From positions 1-32,557 of the forward strand of contig JBDNIO010000068.1 of assembly GCA_041688215.1 (NCBI GenBank): DNA of 32,557 nt, in the 5' to 3' direction. The position numbers and the translations under genes are program-made. This document shows positions 23,383 through 31,697 of this stretch, piece after piece; positions within the stretch are counted from its first letter, which is position 1, and every line of letters begins with the position of its first letter. A model generated the notes under the pieces. It ran no database searches and was not told the origin of the DNA. It saw only the letters and a list, made by a program, of their open reading frames with translations. Origin of the DNA: JBDNIO01 sp041688215. GTDB taxonomy: Bacteria > Pseudomonadota > Gammaproteobacteria > Nevskiales > Salinisphaeraceae.

Positions 23383-23748
23383 ATGACAATCATAAAAAAC
23401 AATACACTGCTTATATTCAGTACGGTTTTGGCACTAGGCGCGGGTTCTGCGCTGGCACAAGATGCGACTGTGGAAACAACCACCCGGGGCACTGTTTTAA
23501 GCGTGCCTTCGGATAACGGGGTTAAAGCGCCGCAGATGCTGCCCTCGCGCTCAATGAGCAAAGCCGCGGTACGGCGCGAATTTGGCAACCCGAAACAGAC
23601 TTTTCCCGCCGTGGGCGAGCCGCCGATTACGCGCTGGGATTACCCCGGCTTTCGCGTATTCTTCGAGTATGACCAGGTCCTGCATGCGGTAGTTCCCGGC
23701 GACTTCCCGAGCATCAGCTACAGCGGCCAACTCAGCCCCGCGCGCTAA
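23383..23748 (+). CDS. Small exported protein of unknown function, 121 aa
   Basis: The protein has a clear signal peptide: MTIIKNNTLLIFSTVLALGAG then SALAQ, with probable cleavage after ALA near residue 25. The mature part is about 96 residues and contains the segment SKAAVRREFGNPKQTFPAVGEPPITRWDYPG, followed by FRVFFEYDQVLHAVV. The arrangement resembles small conserved periplasmic proteins of gammaproteobacteria, but I cannot name a function. No cysteine is seen in the mature part. It is followed five bases later by the agmatine deiminase gene, so the two are probably co-transcribed. Confidence 0.8.
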   Translation: MTIIKNNTLLIFSTVLALGAGSALAQDATVETTTRGTVLSVPSDNGVKAPQMLPSRSMSKAAVRREFGNPKQTFPAVGEPPITRWDYPGFRVFFEYDQVLHAVVPGDFPSISYSGQLSPAR

Positions 23749-23753
23749 GTCCA

Positions 23754-24779
23754 TTGCAGATTATCTTTCCCGCCGAGTGGGCGCCCCAAAGCGCCATGTT
23801 ATTTGTATGGCCACGCAGCGGTGGCGATTGGGGGGATGATCTGGACGGCGCGCGCGCCTCGATTGCGCAAGCTGCGGCGGCCGTGGCGCGCGATCAAACG
23901 GTAATTCTCGTTGCCTCGGATGATGAATCCATTGCCAGTATTCAAGCGCATCCGATACTGGCGCAGTCCCACACAAACCTGCAAATACAGCAAGTCACTA
24001 ACAACGACATCTGGATTCGCGATTTCGGACCACTGACAATTTTTGCAGACGGCCAGCGGCAATTTGTTGATTACCGCTTCAACGGCTGGGCCGGCAAATA
24101 CGCCGCGCAGTGGGATGATCAGGTCAGCGAAACCCTGATCACAAGAAATGCGCTCGGAACAGGCGCTTATCAACGGCGCAACCAAATTCTCGAAGGCGGC
24201 GCGCTTGATTGCAACGGCGCCGGCAGCCTGCTGGTAACCCGCTGTTGCCTGCTTGACTCGCCGCGCAATCCCACCGATAGCGAGCCGATCTGGAATACGC
24301 GATTCGCTGAAGATCTGGGTATAACCACCGTCCACTGGCTAGATTACGGCCACCTCGAAGGCGACGACACCGACGGCCACGTGGATACTCTCGTGCGTTT
24401 CGTCGCCCGCGACAGCATTGTTTACCAGGGCTGCAACGACCCCACAGACGCGCATTACGACCAGATAAGAAAACTCGGCGATCAATTGGCCAGCCTAAAA
24501 CAGCCCAATGGCGAGCCCTACAAGCTGCAGGCACTGCCGTGGCCGCAAGCGCAATATGACGAAGACGGTCGCCGCCTACCTGCCGGCTACGCCAACTTCC
24601 TGATCGCCAATCGCGTGGTACTTGTACCGCAATACCACGACGCCGCAGACGCCGAGGCACTGGCACTAATTTCCGCCTGTTTTCCAAAGCGCGAGGCCGT
24701 GGGTATCGATTGCCGGCCCTTAATCCGGCAAAATGGCGCGATTCATTGCGCCGCCATGCAAATACCCAAGAATGCCTGA
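23754..24779 (+). CDS. aguA: Agmatine deiminase
   Basis: AguA hydrolyses agmatine to N-carbamoylputrescine and ammonia, using a Cys nucleophile in the pentein fold. The 341-residue protein shows NDIWIRDFGPL, the substrate-site ILEGGAL, GHLEGDDTDGHVDTLVRFV with the catalytic His, LPAGYANFLIANRVVLVPQY, and a C-terminal GAIHCAAMQIP with Cys332 in the position of the nucleophile. The usual C-terminal GGGNIHC reads NGAIHC here. The start is TTG 23754. The stop overlaps the start of the amidase gene by eight bases, so the two pathway steps are coupled. Confidence 0.94.
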   Translation: MQIIFPAEWAPQSAMLFVWPRSGGDWGDDLDGARASIAQAAAAVARDQTVILVASDDESIASIQAHPILAQSHTNLQIQQVTNNDIWIRDFGPLTIFADGQRQFVDYRFNGWAGKYAAQWDDQVSETLITRNALGTGAYQRRNQILEGGALDCNGAGSLLVTRCCLLDSPRNPTDSEPIWNTRFAEDLGITTVHWLDYGHLEGDDTDGHVDTLVRFVARDSIVYQGCNDPTDAHYDQIRKLGDQLASLKQPNGEPYKLQALPWPQAQYDEDGRRLPAGYANFLIANRVVLVPQYHDAADAEALALISACFPKREAVGIDCRPLIRQNGAIHCAAMQIPKNA

Positions 24780-25665
24780 TAATTCAATAAAAGCTAAATC
24801 AATAAAAGCCGGCCTGGTCCAACACGCCTGCGGCCCCGATGTGCAAGCCAATCTTGCAACCGCAATCAGCGGCATAAGAGAAGCGGCGGCCACCGGCGCC
24901 AAGCTGATAGTGCTGCCCGAACTGCATAACTCGGAATATTTTTGCCGCACCGAAGACCCGGCGCTGTTCGACCTGGCGGAGGCCATACCCGGCCCCAGCA
25001 CAGATAAATTATCCGCCGTGGCGCAGGAATGCGGCGTGGTAATCATCGCGTCATTATTTGAACGCCGCGCCGCCGGCCTGTTTCACAACACGGCGGTAGT
25101 CATCGATAGCGATGGCAGCATTGCCGGGCGTTACCGCAAAATGCACATTCCGGATGACCCGGGTTACTACGAGAAATTCTATTTCACGCCGGGTGATCTG
25201 GGCTTTACCCCGATTGATACCCGCCTGGGCCGGCTCGGTGTGCTCATATGCTGGGACCAGTGGTATCCCGAAGCCGCACGGCTGATGGCCCTGGCTGGCG
25301 CCGAGATTTTAATCTACCCCAGCGCAATCGGCTGGGATCCGAACGACTCGGAAACCGAGCGCGGCAACCAGCACCTGGCCTGGCAAACCGTGCAGCGCGG
25401 GCATGCCGTGGCAAACCATCTACCCATACTCACCACCAATCGCGTCGGTGTTGAGGGTGCGCAGAATTCCCGCATACAATTCTGGGGCGGCAGTTTCGCC
25501 ATCGGCCCGCAAGGCGAAATTCTGGCCGAAGCGGGCCGTGAAGCGCAGGTACTTGTAGTTAACCTGCCGCTGGGCCGTACCGAGCACCTGCGCCGCATCT
25601 GGCCGTTCCTGCGTGATCGCAGGATAGACGCTTATCAGGACCTCCTGTTGCGCTATCGGGATTAA
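24772..25665 (+). CDS. aguB: N-carbamoylputrescine amidase
   Basis: AguB hydrolyses N-carbamoylputrescine to putrescine, CO2 and ammonia, the second step after AguA. It is a nitrilase-superfamily enzyme with the Glu-Lys-Cys triad visible: Glu50 in VLPELHNSEYF, Lys123 in YRKMHIPDDPGYYEKFYF, and Cys160 in GVLICWDQWYPEAARLMAL. From ATG 24772 it is 297 residues; the longer frame from 24733 is rejected because the family starts near SIKAGLVQ and the ATG has the coupled overlap with the aguA stop. The GYYEKFYFTPGD stretch is typical of the plant and bacterial carbamoylputrescine enzymes. Confidence 0.95.
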   Translation: MPDNSIKAKSIKAGLVQHACGPDVQANLATAISGIREAAATGAKLIVLPELHNSEYFCRTEDPALFDLAEAIPGPSTDKLSAVAQECGVVIIASLFERRAAGLFHNTAVVIDSDGSIAGRYRKMHIPDDPGYYEKFYFTPGDLGFTPIDTRLGRLGVLICWDQWYPEAARLMALAGAEILIYPSAIGWDPNDSETERGNQHLAWQTVQRGHAVANHLPILTTNRVGVEGAQNSRIQFWGGSFAIGPQGEILAEAGREAQVLVVNLPLGRTEHLRRIWPFLRDRRIDAYQDLLLRYRD

Positions 25666-25719
25666 CGCGAAACCCATGCAGATAGTATTGTCTGTGCACT
25701 GACACCCAAGGAAGCACCC

Positions 25720-26064
25720 ATGTCGGAATCGATATTCACGTTGCCCAAATTATTCGCCACCTGCCTGGCACTGTGCATGCTGGCCGGCTGTGCCACGAGC
25801 GGAAAATTCGGATCCTATGATCGCGATGACGATGGCCTGGTATCCACCGAAGAAGCTGACGGCCGGATCTACTTCTTCGACTCCTACGATAAAAACGAGG
25901 ACGGCGGGTTGGACCAGGAAGAGTTCAAATGGGCTTATGCTGCCAGCAAACACCGGGACGAGAAAAAGGCCGGTGGCCCCGGCACATCGCCTCGCAGTGG
26001 CGGCGGCATCCTGGGCGGCGGTGGCGGTGGCGGCGGTGGTGGTGTCGGCAGCATCGGCAGATAG
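25720..26064 (+). CDS. EF-hand lipoprotein with glycine-rich tail
   Basis: This is a 114-residue predicted lipoprotein. The signal sequence ends in LAGC with Cys24 as the lipidation site. Two EF-hand loops follow: DRDDDGLVSTEE (34-45) and DKNEDGGLDQEE (57-68), both with Asp/Asn/Glu ligands at positions 1, 3, 5 and a final Glu. The C-terminal 30 residues are almost pure glycine (GGGILGGGGGGGGGGVGSIGR), encoded by a run of GGC/GGT codons. A calcium-binding or calcium-stabilised envelope role is likely but unproven. AAGGAAG before the ATG is a good ribosome site. The gene is just upstream of mfd and a promoter was not clear. Confidence 0.87.
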   Translation: MSESIFTLPKLFATCLALCMLAGCATSGKFGSYDRDDDGLVSTEEADGRIYFFDSYDKNEDGGLDQEEFKWAYAASKHRDEKKAGGPGTSPRSGGGILGGGGGGGGGGVGSIGR

Positions 26065-26171
26065 TACGGAACTGCGCCATACGCCATACGCGACATGCAA
26101 TACCACGGCATAACGTCGCTACGCTACGGGTCCAAGCTTTTAGCGCGCATGTGCGAGAATGCGCGCCCGCG

Positions 26172-29100
26172 ATGACTACCGAAACCCATAATCCCCTCTC
26201 CCCGCCGGTGCCCGTTGCCGGTGCTCGCGAGCACTGGACCAGCCTGCCCGGTTGCGCGCCGGCAATCGCTTTAAGCCGACTGGCGGCACGTCACAACGGC
26301 CCGGTGATTGTAGTGGTCGCCGACGAACACCGCGCCTACCGCTTGCAGGACGAACTGCGCTATTTCGCGCAAACCGATACACCCGTTCAGCACTTCCCTG
26401 ACTGGGAAACCCTGCCTTACGATCTGTTCTCGCCGCATCAGGATATTGTTTCGGATCGCCTCGCGGTCCTGAACCAGCTTCCCCGCTGGCAGCGCGGCAT
26501 CCTGATTGTTGCCGCTGACACCCTCTTGCAACGTCTGCCCCCGCCAAGTTATCTCGACGCGCGTGTTCTACTGCTTAAAGTCGGCGAACGGCTCGACCCC
26601 CTGGCCATGCGTGAACGCCTGGAAGCCGCCGGTTATGCATCGGTTTCGGAAGTGCGCGCGCACGGCGAATTCGCGCTGCGTGGTGCGGTGCTCGACCTCT
26701 TCCCCATGGGCAGCGACCTGCCCTATCGCATCGATTTATTCGACGATGAAATCGAATCCATCCGCCGTTTTGACCCCGAGTCCCAGCGTTCCACCGACAA
26801 GCTGGAATCCGTAAGACTATTGCCCGCGCGCGAATTCCCGCTCGATGAAGACGGCATCAAGGGCTTTCGCCAGCGTTATCGCCAACGCTTTGCGGGCGAT
26901 CCTTCCGCGAGTGTGATTTACAGCGAAATCAGTCGCGGCACCCCGCCGGGCGGTATTGAGTATTACCTTCCGCTGTTTTTCGACGAGACTTACGGGCTGC
27001 TAGATTACCTTCCGCAAGAAACCTTAATCGCCGAACTCGGCGACGTACCGGCCGCGCTTGATCGCGCCTGGGCGCAGGCCGAAGACCGTTATGAACAGCG
27101 CAGTGTTGATCCCGAGCGGCCATTGCTGGAACCGGCGGAAGCATTTATTTCTATTGAAGAATTAAAACCCGCGCTCGATCGGCGCTGTGCGGTAACGCTC
27201 GCAAACGACACCCCTCATGGCGCAAAGACCTTTGCCAGCGAAGCCATTCCGGAAATCGCCGGCACGGATGAGGCGCAAACCGGCGACCACTTTAAAACCT
27301 TCCTCGACAACTTCAATGGCCGCGTGCTGGTGGTCGGCGACTCCCCCGGCCGCCGCGAAGCCCTGCGTGACTGGCTGCGCACACTCGATCTTAAACCTGA
27401 ACGCAGCGAAACCTGGCAAGGCTTTGTAACCGGCGGACAACGCCTGGCGGTTACCGACGCCGAGCTGGAAGCCGGCTGCATACTCACCGGCGACGGCATA
27501 GCCATCATCGCCGAACCCCAGCTTACCGGCAGCCGTCCGCCTACGCGCAGACGTCGCGCCGCGCGCGACCCGGAAGCCGCGATACGTGATCTCGCCGATC
27601 TGGCCCTGGACGCACCCGTGGTGCACGCCGACCACGGCGTGGGCCGATACCGCGGTCTGCAAAAGCTGGAAACCGGCGGCGGCGAAACCGAATTTTTAAT
27701 GCTCGAATACGCCGGTGGCGACAAACTCTACGTACCGGTCTCGTCGCTGCATTTTATCCACCGCTTCACCGGCGCGGACGCAGACACCGCGCCGCTGCAT
27801 AAACTCGGCAACGAGCGCTGGGGCAAGGCGCGTAAAAAAGCCGCCGAGCGCGCGCGCGACGTCGCCGCCGAGCTGTTGGAGATTCAAGCCCGGCGCGCGG
27901 CCGAACCCGGCGAAGCATTCCAGATAGACGAAGCCGACTACAAACGTTTTTGCGCGGACTTCCCATTTACCGAAACGCCGGATCAGGCGCGCGCAATTGA
28001 TGAGGTGCTGGTCGACTTGAGCAAACCGCACCCCATGGACCGCGTGGTTTGCGGCGATGTGGGCTTCGGCAAGACTGAAGTTGCACTACGTTCGGCCTTC
28101 GCGGTAGTCAATGCCGGCGCCCAGGTTTGCGTGCTGGTTCCGACCACCCTGCTGGCTGCGCAGCACGCGCAAACTTTCGCCGACCGTTTTGCGGATTGGC
28201 CGGTAAAAGTGAACTCGTTGTCGCGCCTGAAGACCAAAAAAGAGCGCGCCCAACTGTTATCGGATTTAGGTGAAGGCAAAGTTGATATCGTGATCGGCAC
28301 CCACCGATTGCTGCAAAGCGACGTAAAGTTCAAAAAACTCGGCCTGCTGATCGTGGACGAAGAACACCGCTTCGGCGTGCGCCACAAGGAGAGCATCAAA
28401 GCGCTGCGCGCGCAGGTGGACATGCTCACGCTCACCGCCACACCCATCCCGCGCACCCTGAATATGAGCCTGTCGGGGCTACGCGACTTATCCATTATTG
28501 CTACGCCGCCGGAACAGCGCTTGGCAATTCAAACCTTTGTCGCGCGCCGGGATACATCGCTGATCCAGGAAGCCTGCCGGCGCGAGCTGCGCCGCGGCGG
28601 CCAGATTTATTACTTGCATAACGAAGTGCGCGACATCGAACGCGTTGCCCGCGAGTTGCATGAAATCGTACCGGAAGCCCGCGTACGTATCGCCCACGGC
28701 CAGATGCGCGAACGCGAACTGGAACAGGTGATGCTCGATTTTTATCATCGCCGCTTCGACGTTTTGTTGTGTACTACGATCATCGAGTCCGGCATCGACG
28801 TGCCATCCGCCAACACCATGATCATCGATCGCGCCGATAAATTCGGCCTGGCGCAACTGCACCAACTACGCGGGCGCGTCGGGCGCTCACATCATCGCGC
28901 TTACGCTTATTTGCTAACGCCGCCGCCCAAGGCCATGACCACCGACGCCAAAAAACGTCTGGACGCGCTGGCGTCATTGGGCGATCTTGGCGCGGGCTTT
29001 ACGCTGGCCACCCATGACCTGGAAATCCGCGGCGCCGGAGAACTGCTGGGCGAAGAGCAAAGCGGCCAGATTAACGAAATCGGCTTCGACCTTTACCGGC

Positions 29101-29615
29101 AAATCCTCGAACGCGCCGTCGCCGCCTACAAACGCGGCGAAATACCGCAGGCCGATATTGAAACCGCGGCCGATACGGAAGTGGATTTAAGCTGCTCCGC
29201 CCTGCTGCCCGAAGATTATATGCCCGACGTGCATATGCGCCTGGTACTGTATAAACGCATTAGCGCCGCCAAAGACGACGCGGCGCTGCGCGAATTAAAA
29301 ATCGAACTTATCGACCGTTTCGGTCTATTGCCGCAAGTCACTGAAAACCTGTTTTCAATCACCGAAATCAAACTGCTTGCGACACCATTGGGCATTGCCA
29401 AAATTCAAGCCGGCCCGGACGTGGGCCGCCTGTACTTTGGCAAACAGACACGGATTAACCCCGGCACCCTGATCGCGATGGTGCAAAGCGATTCCCGCCG
29501 CTACCGCCTGGAAGGCGATAAACGGCTAACATTTTTCCGCGATATGCCGGATGTTGAAAGCCGAATAGACAAAGTCCGCGACATCCTGACCAGGTTGACT
29601 CCAAACGGAGATTAG
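26172..29615 (+). CDS. mfd: Transcription-repair coupling factor Mfd
   Basis: Mfd displaces RNA polymerase stalled at DNA lesions and recruits UvrA. From ATG 26172 the protein is 1147 residues, close to E. coli. Domains in order: the UvrB-like region (WETLPYDLFSPHQDIVSDRL), the CarD-like polymerase-interaction domain (VVHADHGVGRYRGLQ, near residue 483), and RecG-type helicase domains with Walker A GDVGFGKT at 628-635, DEEH at 729-732, TATPIPRTL, and QLRGRVGRSHHRAYAYLL. The TRCF C-terminal domain is present. A frame open from 25929 runs through the EF-hand gene and is rejected as the start, since the family begins near MTTETHNP. Confidence 0.96.
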   Translation: MTTETHNPLSPPVPVAGAREHWTSLPGCAPAIALSRLAARHNGPVIVVVADEHRAYRLQDELRYFAQTDTPVQHFPDWETLPYDLFSPHQDIVSDRLAVLNQLPRWQRGILIVAADTLLQRLPPPSYLDARVLLLKVGERLDPLAMRERLEAAGYASVSEVRAHGEFALRGAVLDLFPMGSDLPYRIDLFDDEIESIRRFDPESQRSTDKLESVRLLPAREFPLDEDGIKGFRQRYRQRFAGDPSASVIYSEISRGTPPGGIEYYLPLFFDETYGLLDYLPQETLIAELGDVPAALDRAWAQAEDRYEQRSVDPERPLLEPAEAFISIEELKPALDRRCAVTLANDTPHGAKTFASEAIPEIAGTDEAQTGDHFKTFLDNFNGRVLVVGDSPGRREALRDWLRTLDLKPERSETWQGFVTGGQRLAVTDAELEAGCILTGDGIAIIAEPQLTGSRPPTRRRRAARDPEAAIRDLADLALDAPVVHADHGVGRYRGLQKLETGGGETEFLMLEYAGGDKLYVPVSSLHFIHRFTGADADTAPLHKLGNERWGKARKKAAERARDVAAELLEIQARRAAEPGEAFQIDEADYKRFCADFPFTETPDQARAIDEVLVDLSKPHPMDRVVCGDVGFGKTEVALRSAFAVVNAGAQVCVLVPTTLLAAQHAQTFADRFADWPVKVNSLSRLKTKKERAQLLSDLGEGKVDIVIGTHRLLQSDVKFKKLGLLIVDEEHRFGVRHKESIKALRAQVDMLTLTATPIPRTLNMSLSGLRDLSIIATPPEQRLAIQTFVARRDTSLIQEACRRELRRGGQIYYLHNEVRDIERVARELHEIVPEARVRIAHGQMRERELEQVMLDFYHRRFDVLLCTTIIESGIDVPSANTMIIDRADKFGLAQLHQLRGRVGRSHHRAYAYLLTPPPKAMTTDAKKRLDALASLGDLGAGFTLATHDLEIRGAGELLGEEQSGQINEIGFDLYRQILERAVAAYKRGEIPQADIETAADTEVDLSCSALLPEDYMPDVHMRLVLYKRISAAKDDAALRELKIELIDRFGLLPQVTENLFSITEIKLLATPLGIAKIQAGPDVGRLYFGKQTRINPGTLIAMVQSDSRRYRLEGDKRLTFFRDMPDVESRIDKVRDILTRLTPNGD

Positions 29616-29702
29616 CCAAGTTTCTCAAACCACTCTATGCCTTGTCGAAACAAGCGCCAACGCTTAAGCTAGCGGACCAGTTTTCAAATAGTCAGGGTCA
29701 TC

Positions 29703-30707
29703 ATGTCCGAAGCCGAAAACCGCCAATTCCGTCTCGCCAAACGCCCCCAGGGCATGCCCTCTGATGATGTCTGGGAACTTCAAAGCAGTGCTGTCCCGGA
29801 GCCGAACGACGGCGAAGTGTGCGTGGCCGTGCAATACATCTCCCTGGACCCCGCCATGCGCGGCTGGATGAACGAGGGCAAATCCTATATCGAGCCTGTA
29901 GATATAGGCGCGGTTATGCGCGCGGGTACGGTGGGTGAAGTGATTGCATCCCGGCATCCGGGTTTTGAACCCGGCGATAAGGTTAACGGCATGTTCGGCG
30001 TACAAACCCACGCGCTGGCCAAGGGCGATGATCTGCACAAAGTGGACACCTCGCTGGCCGAACTGCCCGCTTACCTCGGCGTGCTGGGTATGCCGGGGAT
30101 GACGGCTTATTTTGGCCTGTTAGATGTGGGCGGATTACAGGAGGGCGATACGGTTCTGGTATCCGCGGCCTCCGGCGCGGTCGGCGCGCTGGTTTGCCAG
30201 ATCGCAAAAATCAAAGGCTGCCACGTGGTCGGCATTGCCGGCGGCGCGGAGAAATGCAGCTATGTGGTGGATGAGCTTGGCGCTGACGGCTGCATTGATT
30301 ACAAGAACGACAACGTTTTCGCTGGCATACAAAAACATTGCCCCAAAGGTATTAACGTCTATTTCGATAACGTCGGCGGGGAAATCCTGGACGCCGCACT
30401 CGCAAATCTTGCTCTCGGCGCGCGCGTGGTTATTTGCGGCGCGGTGTCGCAGTACAACAATATGGGTAATATCTACGCACCGAAAAACTATATGGCGTTG
30501 CTGATCTCCCGCTCGCGCATGCAGGGTTTCGTAGTATTCGATTACGAAAAACGTTACGGCGAAGGAGCAAAGGCCATGGCCGGCTGGCTGGCCGAAGGCA
30601 GGCTCCTGCATCGCGAAGACATTGTGGAGGGGATTGAAAACTTCCCCCAGACGCTGCGCAAACTGTTTACCGGGGATAACTTCGGCAAATTAATCCTCAA
30701 GGTATAG
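29703..30707 (+). CDS. NADP-dependent oxidoreductase, zinc-independent MDR family
   Basis: This 334-residue enzyme belongs to the medium-chain reductase group that includes leukotriene B4 dehydrogenase, curcumin reductase CurA and YncB. Seen: the N-terminal NRQFRLAKRPQGMPSDDVWELQ, LDPAMRGWMNEGKSYIEPVDIGAVMRAGTVGEVI, the Rossmann motif SAASGAVGALVCQIAKIKGCHVVGIAGG, GCIDYKNDN, and NVYFDNVGGEILDAAL. No zinc-binding Cys cluster is apparent. The likely reaction is NADPH-dependent reduction of an activated double bond in an enone, but the substrate is unknown. It stands alone between mfd and the repeat-rich spacer. Confidence 0.93.
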   Translation: MSEAENRQFRLAKRPQGMPSDDVWELQSSAVPEPNDGEVCVAVQYISLDPAMRGWMNEGKSYIEPVDIGAVMRAGTVGEVIASRHPGFEPGDKVNGMFGVQTHALAKGDDLHKVDTSLAELPAYLGVLGMPGMTAYFGLLDVGGLQEGDTVLVSAASGAVGALVCQIAKIKGCHVVGIAGGAEKCSYVVDELGADGCIDYKNDNVFAGIQKHCPKGINVYFDNVGGEILDAALANLALGARVVICGAVSQYNNMGNIYAPKNYMALLISRSRMQGFVVFDYEKRYGEGAKAMAGWLAEGRLLHREDIVEGIENFPQTLRKLFTGDNFGKLILKV

Positions 30708-30739
30708 ATCGGCAGAAACGCCGGGTATATGTTTCGTGT

Positions 30740-30798
30740 AACCACAAAGAACACAAAGCAAAAACCAGCAAAAACCATTCTTAGTGTTCTTCGTAGTT
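30740..30798. repeat. Inverted repeat with tandem loop repeat in the MDR-SDR spacer
   Basis: AACCACAAAGAACAC (30740-30754) is matched by GTGTTCTTCGTAGTT (30784-30798) as an inverted repeat with 13 of 15 positions paired. The 29-base loop contains the 10-base direct repeat GCAAAAACCA at 30758-30767 and 30768-30777. I recall similar ACCACAAAGAACAC palindromes in intergenic DNA of other bacteria, but this is memory, not a search. Confidence 0.7.
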
Positions 30799-30814
30799 TT
30801 TAATCCTAAAAATT

Positions 30815-30916
30815 CCCCGTGGCTTGCCGCGGGGTCGGCGCGATGGGGTTTCCAAAGGGGAGAATCGTGATTCTCCCCTTTGGTCGCCCTGCGGGGTTTC
30901 ATACCCCGTTGGGCGA
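30815..30916 (+). repeat. Three-hairpin intergenic repeat, copy 2 (MDR-SDR spacer)
   Basis: This copy holds three hairpins: CCCCGTGGC-TT-GCCGCGGGG at 30815-30834; a palindrome with two perfect 15-base arms around a GT centre at 30852-30883 (first arm CCAAAGGGGAGAATC); and TCGCCC/GGGCGA enclosing CGGGGT-TTCAT-ACCCCG at 30884-30916. The 22 bases 30843-30864 are identical to the reverse complement of 6105-6126, and both copies keep the same order of elements and the same orientation to flanking genes. The flanking hairpins differ in sequence but keep their shape. It sits between two + strand genes. Confidence 0.85.
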
Positions 30917-30953
30917 AATTTAAATTGATTTTCATTTTAAAAAGGACCCAGCC

Positions 30954-31679
30954 ATGATCAAAGACCAAGTCGTACTCATTACCGGCGCCAGCAGTGGCAT
31001 CGGTGCGGTTACCGCCAAGCGCCTGGCCAAAGGCGGCGCCAAACTCGTGCTCGGCGCCCGGCGCGAAGACCGCTTGCAGGAACTGGTGGCACAGATCGAA
31101 AAAGACGGCGGTGAAGCGGCTTATAAAGTCACCGACGTAACCGATCACGAACAATGCCTTGCGTTGGCGCAAGCGGGAATAGAGAAGTTCGGCCGTATTG
31201 ATACGCTGTTCAACAATGCCGGGTTAATGCCGCTGTCACCGCTGGCCTCGCGTAAAGTCGACGAATGGGACCGCATGATCGATGTGAATATCAAGGGCCT
31301 GCTCTACGCCATCGATTCGGTCCTGGGGCATATGCTCGAACGCGGTACCGGGCACATAATTAATGTGTCATCCGTAGCCGGCCACGTTGCCATGCCCGCG
31401 GGCGCGGTGTACTGCGGCACCAAATTCGCCGTGCGCGCCATTACCGAGAGCCTGCGTCAGGAAGTTAAAGGCAAGGTCCGCTGCACGATTATTTCCCCGG
31501 GCGCTACCGCAACCGAGCTAACCAGCACCATTACCCACGAAAAGGTAAAAGAGCGCATCGACGAGGTCTTCAAAATAGCCATGGACCCGGATGCCATCGC
31601 CCGCGCGGTGGAATATGCCATGGAGCAACCCGCGGAAGTTGCCGTGAACGAAATCATTGTTCGCCCCACCGCACAATAA
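30954..31679 (+). CDS. Short-chain dehydrogenase/reductase
   Basis: This 241-residue classical SDR has the NAD(P)-binding TGASSGIG at 10-17, NNAG at 87-90, the catalytic Ser139/Ser140 in INVSSVAG, and Tyr153-X3-Lys157 in AVYCGTKFAV. An Arg-Arg (GARRED, 35-40) after the second strand suggests NADP preference. The substrate cannot be told from the sequence; the closest look is to SDR oxidoreductases annotated as serine or 3-oxoacyl dehydrogenases of the YdfG type. A ribosome site AAAGGA precedes the ATG. It is followed 18 bases later by the DUF1993 gene. Confidence 0.94.
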   Translation: MIKDQVVLITGASSGIGAVTAKRLAKGGAKLVLGARREDRLQELVAQIEKDGGEAAYKVTDVTDHEQCLALAQAGIEKFGRIDTLFNNAGLMPLSPLASRKVDEWDRMIDVNIKGLLYAIDSVLGHMLERGTGHIINVSSVAGHVAMPAGAVYCGTKFAVRAITESLRQEVKGKVRCTIISPGATATELTSTITHEKVKERIDEVFKIAMDPDAIARAVEYAMEQPAEVAVNEIIVRPTAQ

Positions 31680-31697
31680 TCACACCAAGGAATTCCA

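Noticed and set aside
25929..26171. Longer mfd frame starting inside the EF-hand gene
   Set aside because: The extra 81 residues read through the EF-hand gene in another frame and do not resemble Mfd; ATG 26172 fits the family length.
29616..29702. Tandem small hairpins after mfd (CTTGT-CGAA-ACAAG and AAGCG-CCAA-CGCTT) as a terminator
   Set aside because: Each stem is only five base pairs and no T run follows, so the evidence is too weak to call a terminator.
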